A stretch of 64,000 bases of DNA. Origin: Beaufortia kweichowensis. Its lineage: Eukaryota > Chordata > Actinopteri > Cypriniformes > Gastromyzontidae. The DNA is taken from NCBI GenBank assembly GCA_019155185.1, contig CM032794.1, positions 11,137,988-11,201,987 of the forward strand. Reading direction: 5' to 3'. Below are positions 13,401 through 26,095 of this stretch, piece by piece. The first letter of the stretch is position 1, and every line of letters begins with the position of its first letter. The notes under the pieces are model-generated. The model did not search any database. It saw nothing but the letters and a program-made list of their open reading frames with translations, and had not been told where the DNA came from. The translations under genes and the position numbers were made by a program.

Positions 13401-16061
13401 AATTACAGACTATAACACACTGAGTGCGATGTGATTACGACATTACTATGTGTGTGTGTGTTTTATGGGTGAGGGCCAGCAGTCTTTGCACCTGTAAGTG
13501 TCTCCCATCATACTGATGTATTTGGAACAAGATAAAATAATAAACAAGACAGAATAATCGACATCATCTGTCTCCAATAAAGGCTCATCAGTGGAGAGGA
13601 CTAAGGCTACGCATTAATTCAGATAAAATGCTTTCTTTTCACACATGGTGTTTTCAAACACTTTCCAAAAGTTTCTTATCCGAACTTTGTCTGAACATAG
13701 TACTAAAATCCATAACAGCATAAACAAGACATTTTTCTAAAATTGACAACTCGTATTTTTTTTAATGTCTGGACTCTAACAACAGGGGTTCAGTAAAGTA
13801 TAAACATATGGTTCAACATTCAAGTTTAATATTTCAAGTTTAAACTAAAAATGTCACACCCATAGCGCTGGCCCCCAGGTATTATATACATACACCACAA
13901 AAAGCTCTTCTTAGACACTATATCCAAACCAAATCCCAAATGCACACACATACACAACACAGTTTATATACACACACTTTCTCTTTCCATTCTTTGCTGT
14001 ATGTGAAGTAACATCATAGCCACAGGTGAAGGAGTTTCCATATACCCACTGAAACTTGATAACTCAGCCTGAGTACTGAAGACAGGAAGGTCAGGACATA
14101 CAATCAGCGAACAGCCTCCGAGAACAATCCTTCTGCACTGCCTATCACAGCTCTGAGTCCTCTTACAAAGCAGGCCTGTGAAACCCAGTCTTTCTTGCTG
14201 AAACAAGCTGGGGTGATAGCCATCAATGAATTTCAATATTTCAGTGACTCAAGTGGCTTTTGAGAGAATAACAAATGTCCTCCAAATAGTCAGGTCAGGC
14301 ATGGCTAAGAACGTAACAATCTACAAATATTTTGTATCACAAATTTTAGCCAAAACTAATAACTTTTCTTAAAAAAGCATGCATAGTATAGCGCTGCTAA
14401 CAGGTGTGGTATTAAAAGCTGCACTAGTACGGTCTCGCCTTGCATGTGTTGTTCTCTGATTCTTAGCCATGTTCAAAATCCATGCCAGTCTATCTAGCTA
14501 CTGTATCCATGACAACCACACTCATATTAAAGTACATGGGCTGTTGTTTCTGCTGAGAGTCAGTGAAAATGCAGAGCAGTCAACTGAGACATCAAAACAA
14601 GACCAACAGAGTTCAACATAGAGAAAGCCAGAAACATTAAGTATCATTATTGATCTCACAGATACGTTTTATGCACGCTGCAGTGATCATCTGTGTTTCC
14701 ATGACGTCTGGAAGCAGGTGACACACTGACCGTACCTGACTCACAATGTCGTGACCATAGCTGTTAGCTGGTAACGTACTTACGTAGTTTACAAAGCAGT
14801 CCACTGTAAGAAGAGCCAGCGGTACTATGACAACAGCTAGAGCAGGACTGATGAATGAACATTGAAGCATGAAATGAGAAGGAAATGTACAGAGAAGAAG
14901 AGAGAATGTATCAGAGAAACAGGGAAATTAGAGTGATCTGTTTAGAATCATACGAAAATAATATTTAGGCAATCAGACAATAAGTGTTATTTTATTAACC
15001 ATATTATGAATTCTGTGGTTTACGATTAAATTGTAGATTGTGATGTATTTTAGTTTATTAAATAGATAATATAGTTATCTTCAAACGGTTGACCAAACAT
15101 TGCATCACTTGCTTATAAATAGATTATCAATCAGTGGAAAGAAAGCACATGCTTCCCTCTTTTGCTGCTTCTGATTTATGTATCTTTTGGTTATATTGCT
15201 GTGTGTTCTGAGTGAGTCAGTGTGTTAGTCATCACCACTGAGGTTTTTTCGGGTAAATCATCCTTCTGGAAGGTCTGCAGTTCAGACAGCTTTCATCGCA
15301 GTTAAACTAAGAACAATATGAATCTGGTTGTGTTGTTGATCTGTATAAGACGAGTGAGAAAAACTTGTGTTAGGGTTGGGCATAACATTACTAACATTTC
15401 TTTTTCAAATGTTTCTTTTTAGTGTCAAAGCAAGCAATGTGCAAAAAATAGTTTGGGTGACAGCAAAGTTTAAAATGTTTGTTTTAGCATAATAGATGAT
15501 TGATAGGTGTGTAGGCAGTCACGCAATTAATATTGTCTGGCAGATTACCATTTACACTACAAATACAACATGGTCACGTGCGTTTTCAACTGCCCCTAAA
15601 TGTCCATCAAATCACATGTTGTGTGATGTTTTGGACCACGTTACACCTGTATTTGGTGCTATCTATATGAGCATGGATTACCCAAAACCTTTACTGTGTA
15701 ACTTTTTGTGTGTCACATGGAATGTAATAGATGCATTGTTTTCACTTCAATTGTCAAACAAAAAAAGAGTGAATAAATATGTTTGTTGAAACATCATCAT
15801 TTATGTCTAAGTATGATACTATGTGGTTTGTGTTTTCATAACATATATCACTGTGTGATGCACATGAAAGTTTAATTACCGCTTTAGTGTGTTTAGATCC
15901 GGGGTGTGTGTTGAGTATGATAATGTGAAATGTAATCATCAGCAGGGTAGAAGCTAGATCAGACTCAAGAGGTCACAGAATACGCTGGGAAACAGTGACC
16001 TTTTCACGTCTGGATGTGTGTGTGATCCTGACATTTTCCTATGACGCCTATGAGAACGGTG

Positions 16062-16086
16062 CACACACACACACACACACACACAC
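16062..16086. repeat. (CA)n microsatellite
   Basis: An uninterrupted CA dinucleotide tract of about 12 units. Confidence 0.9.
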
Positions 16087-17514
16087 GGATCTGAAAGGTT
16101 CTCACTGGCCTCATATAAACAACATTGAATATTCTAATGTGACTTTGTTATTGGAGGGGTGTGATAAATCCCAGCGCTACAGAAACAGGTGAGTCATTTT
16201 ACAGACCCGAGGGACTGAAACATTATACAGTATGTTAAAACCCAGTCAAAACGTGTCTAAAAGTGTCAGTCTTTTATATACAGAGAGAGACTGACACATA
16301 GAACAAACACATGTTATACTAATAATTTTATGTGTCTCTTCTGTCCAAATTCACTTCACAGGAGTATGTATTGATTCTGACACACACACACCTTACATAC
16401 CCTTTTCTTCCCTTGCTCTCTTCTTCTGTCTCTGTTCTCTGTGGTTTACTAGTTATTTCAGTCAGAAGCCAAAATGAGATGCTTTAGGCAGCAACCCCAG
16501 AGGCAGCCAGCAATAAGAGGGATATTTATATCAATCCATGGGGTCAGTGTGTCTGCCAGTCTGAAAAAGAGAGAGAGAGAGTGAATGAGAGAGAAGGAAG
16601 GGTGTGTCTACTCCCACAGTTCTGTTTAGCAGCAGTGCTAACATACGTTCCTCGGAGGGTGGAGAACCCGGCAGACAGCCGCGCGGTTATGATGTGGTGA
16701 TGGTGGTGGGGGAATGGCAGATGACTGGGGGGCTGGTACGTGTCGGGAGGATGATGTGAGGGGGCTGAAACCCCCATTGAAGCTGACCAGGAAACAGTCT
16801 ACTTCACTCTGAGCTCTGTCATTTTCCTGAGTGATTCACAAACCATTCTGTCCACCAAACCATAAGAATAATCCTTAAAATAATAAAGTCAAAGCTCTCT
16901 CTTTAATCAAGGCATTGTGTTCCATTCCTCTTTTAGTCTCTTGGTGATTGTTTTTTCCCTTCATTTCTCTGGTTTCTGGTAACTTAAATTAGATTTCAGA
17001 CCGGTTTTATTGGACACCACAAGTTACAGTAAGGTGTAATATTCTATATATTGATCTCTCCTCAAAATGCTGTCCACATACAGAGACAGAGGAAGATCTA
17101 CTAATCTACAGTCTTTCAGTACTAATATTAAAAACTCTATATGCATAAAAAAATCTGTAATATACATATAGAGCTTTTTTTTAAAGTTAAACAGTAGTTT
17201 GCAGTAGTCTGTTGTCCAAGTGTTTAAAATTATACCTCTTTTTCCTGCACACCCACTGGACCACAAAATAAATGTCCTGCATCTATCAGTGCTATTGTGG
17301 GTTTGGTTTTTGCATAATGATGCAAGGTGCAGTCGGCAAAGACTTATCCATTATCCTAAATATACTCATCTGTGTGTGGTGTGGGGTCTGGATATGTTTA
17401 TTTGAAGTCTGGTCTTGTCAGATCTGGTTTCTTCATCAGTGTGCTGCAAAACAAGTGTAGATGAACTCACCAGAGTCTGGGCAACATTTAGAAACAAATG
17501 GAAAGATGACTCGT

Positions 17515-17535
17515 AATAGAGCTATTAGCTCTATT
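17515..17535. repeat. 21-bp perfect palindrome with 1-nt centre
   Basis: AATAGAGCTA, then T, then TAGCTCTATT. The two 10-base arms are exact reverse complements. Function unknown. Confidence 0.7.
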
Positions 17536-18280
17536 GACACACACATACCGCAAAAAGATGTACCTGACCATTTTGCAATGTAATGAATCAGATTTTCCCT
17601 CTTCATTTGAAGACAGTCTGTTGGGCATGTTGGTTTGACCTACATTATTGGGACAGAAATGGCTTAATAAACATACTTAACTGTGCTTTAATGGAACAAA
17701 ACACAAAAGGTTTCTATAGAGGTTATGTTTGAGGGTAAGCTCAGGGCATAGAAAATATAACTAGTTCAGCATAAAAACTATTAAGCCAGTGGAAAGTTAA
17801 TACACAGTGTGTGTGTGTATTTATTTGTTATAGTGGTCACTTCCAGCCTGAAGAACATCATTCTAAATGTATGACTGTTACATCCGGTACAATAACACAA
17901 GCTATCTATTCCAGAAACCCCTGCAGTATATTACCACACACAGATGTGATTTATTATATGTGATTTTCTGCTTCAGAAATGTCTCCTACAGGAGGACTTC
18001 TGGCCTTATATGCCTGCAGAGAAATGCTCCACTGTGGAAGTCGCAATGCATATTCTTGACACTTGATTCTTATTCTGACTAACTGCAAAGATTATATGTT
18101 TCTGAACATTCTAGATACAGCACAAAATTATGAAATAAAATTCCTTAGTATCTATGTAGAATATTAGTAGCTCAGGCAAAGTAAGTTTAGTAAGCTCACT
18201 ATGGACTAGTGGACTAGCGTCAGCAAACTACACACAGACACCTAGACATGCACGTACAAGCACCCAGGAAAGATCAAGCT

Positions 18281-18308
18281 AGCGTTACTTATCTATCTAA
18301 GTAACGCT
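18281..18308. repeat. Perfect inverted repeat, 11-bp arms and 6-nt loop
   Basis: AGCGTTACTTA, then TCTATC, then TAAGTAACGCT. The arms are exact reverse complements. There is no T-run after it, and no gene is near. Confidence 0.7.
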
Positions 18309-19367
18309 ATTTTGTTCCCAAAAGAAGGCTTTGCTCTGTCAAGTTATGATCATTTTTATTTATGTTTAACTATGTTTTTACAATATGGTTAAATTGACCC
18401 CCCACACAAATTAGCTATCTAAACAGGGACATACCTTTGTTTTGATATGCAGATAATTACAATTATTATACCTAATTATTATACCTATACTAACCCACAA
18501 CCCAGAGACAACTAGTTCTTATACTGGATTAAACTGAATACTTTTTATAATAATTTGTTTTATTATAATTCTTTATAATATGAAAACTAGATGACGGTGT
18601 TCAAAATTGAAAAAGCAACAGAGAGTCGCACATATAGCTAAAATAATAGCATTTATTTAAGTAGAAATCCAAAGAAATTATATGACTTTGTGCATTTGAG
18701 GAAAAATGAAAATAAAGGATTTCATATATTATGAGGTATGTTTGTGTCTGACTATTACTCGTAAACCACTTCAAAGCAGCCCTTACCATCTGAGTTTCAA
18801 ACAGAGAGCTCATAAAAGAGTTTTTTTCTATTTATTAAGTCTGTTTCAAACATTAAAAATTGAAATATGAGTTCTTTAATTGCACCCTTAAATTCACACA
18901 GTTGCACTGGAAAATCTCTGGAGAATTGCTGGCATCACTCATTGGTAAGAACATGCCCTGCTCCGGGATAAATTACATTAGTCCAAACGGATCAAAATAC
19001 ATTTGTTAAAAAGTTCTGCAGACTAATTTGTGCACTGGCACTAAATGTAGAGTTTTGCTTTTCAGCTGTTCAACATAATAAACTTCAGAGCTCATAACCC
19101 TTTATTCCTGCTTTTTTTTGCTTTTTTCTTTAACCAACTGTTACAGTTTTATTACTTGTCAAGCTGTCTTGACAAATTACACTACCAATCAGATTTCAGC
19201 TACAAGAAAAATGGGCATATGAAAAAGAGAAACAAAGAAGCAGCCGGCAGACAATGATTACTAGTTATATCAATAGACAGAAACATACAGTGTGCAAAAG
19301 GGCCCTGTGGTTGAGGGGATGGCAGAAAACCTCACAAGAACCATCTCTTTTACTAATTCTGACTCTT

Positions 19368-19480
<113 letters not shown>

Positions 19481-21849
19481 GGTCAGAGGGTTTAGGTCAG
19501 TGCGGGAGTGTGTGTGGAGTTCAAAGTAAAGGATGTGGTCATACTGATGAGAGGTTTAAGACAACAGTGATGCTATGGTTCAGCTATAGTACAGTACAGT
19601 AGCTTCAGTATAGACGTCAGATCACAATATTCCCACCAGCTAAACTCAGCTTTACTTACTTTCTGCCATTCAAACTAATGCCAAGATCTTCCTCTCACTG
19701 TTGCTGTGCTTTTGCATGACAGCAAAGACAGATGTAGCCTACCTGTCTAAGGAAAATACATTGGCTATGGAATATAATCTTTATTGCCACACAAACATAA
19801 AATAACCAATACTATGTGTGATATACAAAATTAGTATTGCACCAGGATGCAGTACATGCAGATCAAAGATACATACAGCCTGTCAGCTTGTGAAAGCTAA
19901 GCTGTTTTTTTATTCGAAATTTATTTTGATCTGGTTGTTAGGAGCATCAACCTGTGGTAAGCAGCTAAAACCAATTATGTGCTGTGTGAGAATCATCATA
20001 CCACACACTGGATGCTATCTGAATATTTTTTTTACAATGCCTGTTTTGTAAACAAGATGCTAAGTACATGATTATATGTTCTTTGATTAACACTGAGAGC
20101 ATCCTTTGATCTTTAGTTCATGCAAACATGTGTTGACAAAGAGAATGTCTAAATAAATCTCTCAAATGTAAGATTCTTAAAGAACAGGGCCTTAGTTCAG
20201 TCATCTTACATCAGACATGCAGTGAGGAAATACAATTCTATATATTAGCTAGATCATTATAAAGATCACAGATGAAACAGTCAATCACCATCAGCCAGAT
20301 AGAAAAGTCCATTGACACAAGTGCTATAAGGAATGAGTCATTTAGTAATAGCTTTTCTCTCACTGTGTCTGAATAAGAAAGGTAGAAACCAGAAGATACA
20401 CTGAAAATCCACATTACTGAACATTCTGGTTCTCTCATGCACAGTGCATTTGATGCTATGTTTAAGGAGAGAAGAGCTATCTAAGCGAGAATAGTGTATT
20501 CTCAGATGCTTGTCATGGTATTTGCCAGCTAATATGATTTACGCACTATATTGTAAATTACTTTGGTCTGCCAAAAATGTCTATGCAAATGCAAAGAATC
20601 AGTGATGTCAGAGTGTCAGTACAGTCAGACAATTATATGTGAATCCCAGAATACCAAACAACTACTTCACTTACCTTAATCCAGGGATTTTGTGGATTAT
20701 ATAATGTGTATGCTACACAGCCAGTCTAAACCCATTACGCTTCCTGACCAAGAACAACGTCTGAGAAGAGCTCTGTAATCAAACACATATAAAAACCACA
20801 CATGTGGAAAGCACTGACATAAATACATTTATTAGAACCTTGTCATCACTACCTTGTTTGCCATTTTTAAACAGATCCATTTGTTGACAGTTTCAACCAC
20901 CAGAAATTCTTCAGTATAACCTTCTCTCTCTTGAGATGCATTACTTTCGAATGGCCCGTCGTTTAATGTTTGGAGAGATTTGACACTGATGTCACTCTTC
21001 TGCTCTGCATTTGGCCACATTGCTTATATAGATGTTAAAATGTTAAGGTCTGTACTTCTTGTTCCTACATGCAGAGTGATAATTCAAAGCGTACTGCGAT
21101 GACTCAGTGGTGCTGATGACGGAGAGCATGGACCAGTTTTAGGAGGCAAAGGCCTGGAAAAGAAAACGGTGCAGAGATCGCAGGATCAGTCGTTTACAAA
21201 TACAACATTCTGTCTCCCCCTACCGTTCATTTAACATTACTGACTCTCTGTATACATTCTGTACGTAACGATGCAACTTTTTTGACAGTATAAACTTACT
21301 AAACGAAATGATAAAAAAAAGAAAACCTAAACGTGTCTATATTTACTATATTTATACGTATGTATTTACTATATTCCAAACTTCCTCTCTTGTGGTCTGC
21401 AATACGAAGAAGCATAACATATGTGAAACACATAGCTATAATAATGCATGCAAGTAAAAGCAACAGAGGTAAGGGATGTAACAGGTATACAAGTGAAATA
21501 AATCTATTTGTGTGCACTGTGCAGTCATTATTGCTGCGGATGGAGAAAAAGGTCTACCTAGAAATATTAGATTTCTAGCATTTCATAGTTTAATTAAACC
21601 ATAAAAGCATATTTTAAAAAATCTCCCATTTATCATATTGTAAAAACACAGTAAACTGGAATGCTGTATTGTACTACAGAAAATACTTCATTAATGTACG
21701 CCTGCAGCTCGTGTGTAAACACCTTGTGGCTAATGTTTTATATCAAGATATAACAGGCTGAACATTTATTTATTTTAAATGTGACGTATTATGTCTAAAT
21801 TCGTGTGTAGATACAACTCCTGTTGGTTGTCTTTGTAATATCTGCCCCA

Positions 21850-22454
21850 CGCTGGGTGCACAGAGTAACTTCACTCAACATGAGTTTCACTGAGTTTACA
21901 TCCGGGGCTTTTCCCTAGGCAATGGGGGGCGCACTACAACCGTTCCTTAGGCAAAGTGAAATAAATTCGCCGCACCGTTACACAAACTAGTTCTCTTGTT
22001 CCAAGTGTTCTTTCTCGTTCGGTAGTAATTGTTTTAACGCGGTTTGCAACAATATCAAAAGAATTCCAAAGTGTCAAATAATTATTTGTGTTTGATGAGT
22101 TATTTTAAGTGTTATAAGGCCTGGTTTTGCTGTCCCATTATCTCTCTTCTGCGCGCATTGATATGCCGAGCGCACAAACTGGGGGTGAATGGGATGGAAG
22201 AAGAGTTCTTGTTTTGTATGTCAGTTTCTGTGTTTTTATATATTTTTGGTTAAAAATTAACCGAAGAACGCGAGGAATCGCGTTAGTATATCATACAAAA
22301 ACTTTAGGGCGTATAAAGGAGGAATTTAATCCGCGGGACAGGATTTTGGTGGTGAAATGCCCGGCTGTTTGTAGATATATATTTAAATAATTGGCGAGTG
22401 TGTGTGTAAGTGTATGAAGATCGGTGTTTGACTACTGGAAGAGTGTGTACAAGG
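21850..22454 (+). promoter_or_regulatory. phf21a: phf21a putative promoter and non-coding first exon
   Basis: The segment shows a rise in CpG (for example CGCGGTTTGC, GCGCGCATTG, CCGCGGGACAGG), unlike the AT-rich flanks. It ends in a strong donor, AAGG then GTAAGT, at 22455. The first candidate coding exon is 3 kb downstream at 25467, so this is most simply a 5'UTR exon. The start site is not defined. Confidence 0.5.
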
Positions 22455-24201
22455 GTAAGTGCAACTCGGTTTTTTTGTTTAAATCTTGATGGTGGGAACT
22501 TTTGGAAACGGTGTCTTTAAACTCTTCTGGCTTTCTTTATTCGATTGTGTCAGTAGTGATTTGAGTGAATGTGAAAGCGCGGAGGCAGTGCAGGGGGGTT
22601 TTGTTCATTTCTCTTTATTCTAGGAGTTGCGGGTGAGAGAGTGCAGCTGCAGTAAAGGATACATTATAACTTACAGCCGTTACACAATAAACCATCGGAT
22701 AACACCAAAACACTTTACAAACGCCACTTATTAAACAAAACCGCTTTAATGTGGATGAAAATAGGTACACCATCGCGTGCCGTAGTTTTCACACCATGCC
22801 GTGAAACAGTAATGGGATGCCATTATAAAAACACTTTGCGCTTACACGCACATTCATAAAAGAAAGCGAGAAATTTTGAGCGATACACAAAATAAAGTAT
22901 ATGTCTTTACTCCTGCTGCCTTCAGCTCGACCATCCCTCGATGTTGAGCTACTATTATTGTAAAGAACCGCTAGGGCGACAAGACGTGTGATCATGAAAG
23001 ATTTTTTTCCAGTTGGTTTTCTCGGCACCACGCCTTGACATGTAACATATCAACACAAACGCGAGATCGCCGTAATAAACTATCCTGAAATCGGTTCTCC
23101 TATAGCGTTAAGGAAAGTTCTAGGCCCCGTGCAGTGTGAGTTTAATGTGTAATTGTGTGAGTATATAAAGTGATGGTGCCGTTTCCTGTGTGGATGCGCT
23201 GGAACGTTAATGATGATGATGATGATGACCTTTCTCAAGCTTTCAGATGGCGCTCGGTCCGCTTTAACGACCGGACCGTCTCTTTTCTCACTCTCTCTCA
23301 ATGTTATCAGGATTGTCAATGACGGATGTGTGCTTTTTTTACTACATGTGCTATCTTTGGGCTTTAGTTTTAGTGTTAAATAGCGGTAAAACATGATCAT
23401 CAAAATCACACCCTGTTTTTAGCATTAAATTTGATGCATCGGAAGTTTCCGGAGAATACAGTTTGGTAACAAGGTCGTTTTTCATTCTCTTTAGTTTTTT
23501 TTTTACTATTTCATGCATATGTGGCTGTTCTTCCATTTTCAACAGTGTTGACTGTACAGCCATTTTTTCTATTTCTGTTTCTTCCTTCTCTCTTCACCTG
23601 CTTTTACAGTGATGGGTCAACCAGTTCATTGTGTATAAGGTGTATGCATTTAAAATCAAAATATTAAATAATTAGTCAGAAAAGTGTATGTAGATACATG
23701 AAATGAAATATGAAATTGGTATGAAATTTGTTTTTTAGGTGTATTTAGATGTGAAATGTAAAAGAAAAAACTAAGCAAAGAAGCTAACAGTATCTTTACA
23801 CACAAATATATTAATTTGAAGTATTGAAAGTCCTTGTAGAGTACATGCTAAAGCTAAAACACTGGCTTAAATGGTGATTAATAATTGAATGTGAAACACA
23901 TGCATGAACGTATTATTGAACTATACTACACTGTTCAAAAGACAGTTGTATAAATAGAATAATGAAGTGATTCATATAAACTCCAGATAAATGGAGTTCT
24001 TAATGAAAGTTAAGGAGAAGCTTGTTCATTAAATCCTGTCAATCATATGTAATCACATATAAGAGGCTATTCACCTCACGTCTGTGACAACTGCTCCACC
24101 ATCTTTTCTTCATCCCAACTTCACTTTTGTTTTTGTTATTTTAACCGTGTACTACCGTGAACTTTGTTATAATTAACATTAATATATTATTTTATTTACA
24201 A

Positions 24202-24409
24202 TATGTGACCCTGTCTGTGAAATCCAGGCTTAAGACAAAAATAATCAATGTTTAACTATGATTTTAATCTTTGCCATGACCTTACTCTGACAATATTTAA
24301 GATATCAATATCATATTTAGTTATATTTTTACAGAATGCTATTTACATTATGTAGGATGATATTATCTAGAAAAGTGTAAAGATGGGTTTTCACAGGCTG
24401 GGTCACATA
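24202..24409. repeat. MITE copy A with TATGTGACCC terminal inverted repeats
   Basis: The left end reads TATGTGACCCTGTCTGTGAA and the right end reads TTCACAGGCTGGGTCACATA, so the ends are inverted repeats. A diverged second copy lies at 53407-53650. About 208 bp, non-coding, in phf21a intron 1. It fits a non-autonomous DNA transposon. Confidence 0.75.
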
Positions 24410-25466
24410 GATAGCTTGAATTATTGGATAACTAATCCAATTCTGTTTTACACAATAGATTACAATAATTTATTAATAGCAATAAAACACATACTCTTTG
24501 TATGTGTGAAAATATGTGGTAATGAAGCTAGTCCATGGATGTGATGAAATACTGCTGTAGATGCCTTGTAAAACATTGTCTTATAAATTAGATTTAAGCA
24601 GTGGCATATGACAGACACATATTGACTTTTATTGAAGTAGTTTAAATTACTCATACATCTCAGCATGCTCACAAAGCCAACAGGTTACAGTGGGGTAGGA
24701 TACACTGTGCCAGTATGACCAGACAGGTGTAGTAAATGTTTGTCTGCCCTTAGTGATTAAAAAGTCCCAGAAAATGTCATGTTCATGAGATCAACGTAAT
24801 TGATAAGTTGTGTTGTGAAGCTGTGCACATACCGTGAATCTTCTTAGCTGAATTCTAGTTGAGATTACATTCTTTCTCAACACAGATATATTTACTGATA
24901 TAGAAAATGCATTTCTGTCCCGAGGCAGATGCATCATTGACTGGTACAGTTAGAGAATGCCACTCTGAAGATGAGTGAGAACCTCTTAGTGTGGAGTGCC
25001 CATCTGCTAGTCTCTGCTTTCATTCTGATGAGACCAGAGCTGATGATCTGTATAAGAGACAGACAGATTCTGTGAGACACAAGTACTTAACAAAAAATAA
25101 ACAGCTCCAACAAAAGCTTTATAGGCAGGTAGAAAGTGAGTGAATTGTAACGTGTGATTAATGTGTGTCTCTGTGAAATCTAAAATGTTCTGTCCTAAAT
25201 ATGCATTTCCAGGACACTGTTAGCTACTTATGTGCTTGCTGTTTAGGGAACCCGCAATTCTTTGATTGAGAAAGCTTAATATAACTTTAGCAAATGAGGA
25301 AAAAAGCCTTTAATTCTTGGATATACTTAATTTTGGATTATTAAAGATATTCCTGCTTATGTATATTGTTCTATATTTATATGATTTAGATTTGTCTTTA
25401 GAGCATTGCATTGTGTGTAAATATGCATGAGAAGTGCTCCTTACAATCTCCTCTTGTCTATTTCAG

Positions 25467-25522
25467 CTCCACCCCCCCACTCTGCCAGTTGGATGGTGTT
25501 CAAGACGGCAGACGCTGGGAAG
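25467..25522 (+). other. phf21a: phf21a 5' exon with a candidate in-frame upstream start
   Basis: The exon is bounded by TTTCAG and a GTATAG donor. It carries an ATG at 25493. Reading from this ATG through the splice to 26063 stays open and in frame with the conserved MELQ start, adding MVFKTADAGK then AAVLGFGKKGS. Human PHF21A as I recall it starts at MELQ, so this exon may be 5'UTR. Its use as coding sequence is inference. Confidence 0.5.
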
Positions 25523-26095
25523 GTATAGAATAAACCAATTGTTATAATGGGGGTGCACACATTCTGACACAGCTGTGGTGGTCTGCTTTTATAGTGTTTC
25601 ATTGGCAAGTTCATGAATTCGCATGTTTCATTAGATTATGTTCTGCAGTTCTTTTTCAACATCAGCAGTCTAGTAACAGTTAAAAAGATATTACTTTGTA
25701 GCAGAGGCAGTTCGTGGCTGGGAGCGAATGAAACGGTTAACGCATACATCAGCATCATTTCCTCTCAAAGAAGAATGACAGAGGCAGAACAAGATTGTGG
25801 CTGTGTGTCTGTGCAAATATGGAGAAAGAGTGCTGTTCAGTTTGATCCGTGTTGTTTGGAGAGGATTTGATGAGAGTAGTTCTGATTGAATCAGTACATT
25901 GAGATATATTTTACTCACACTGAGCAGATTTACACACACTTGGACACCCACACTAGTAGATCTGTAATGTGCTTTGTGAGACCTTAAAAGCTTGTTTTTA
26001 TCTATAATAAGACAATAATAATAATAAGAAGAAAGAATATCCTCTCCTTTTAATTCTTTCAGGCAGCCGTGTTGGGTTTTGGGAAGAAAGGATCG

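Noticed and set aside
14637..14870. Hydrophobic-looking 77-codon minus frame
   Set aside because: One weak hydrophobic stretch only; no homology recognised and no matching exons nearby.
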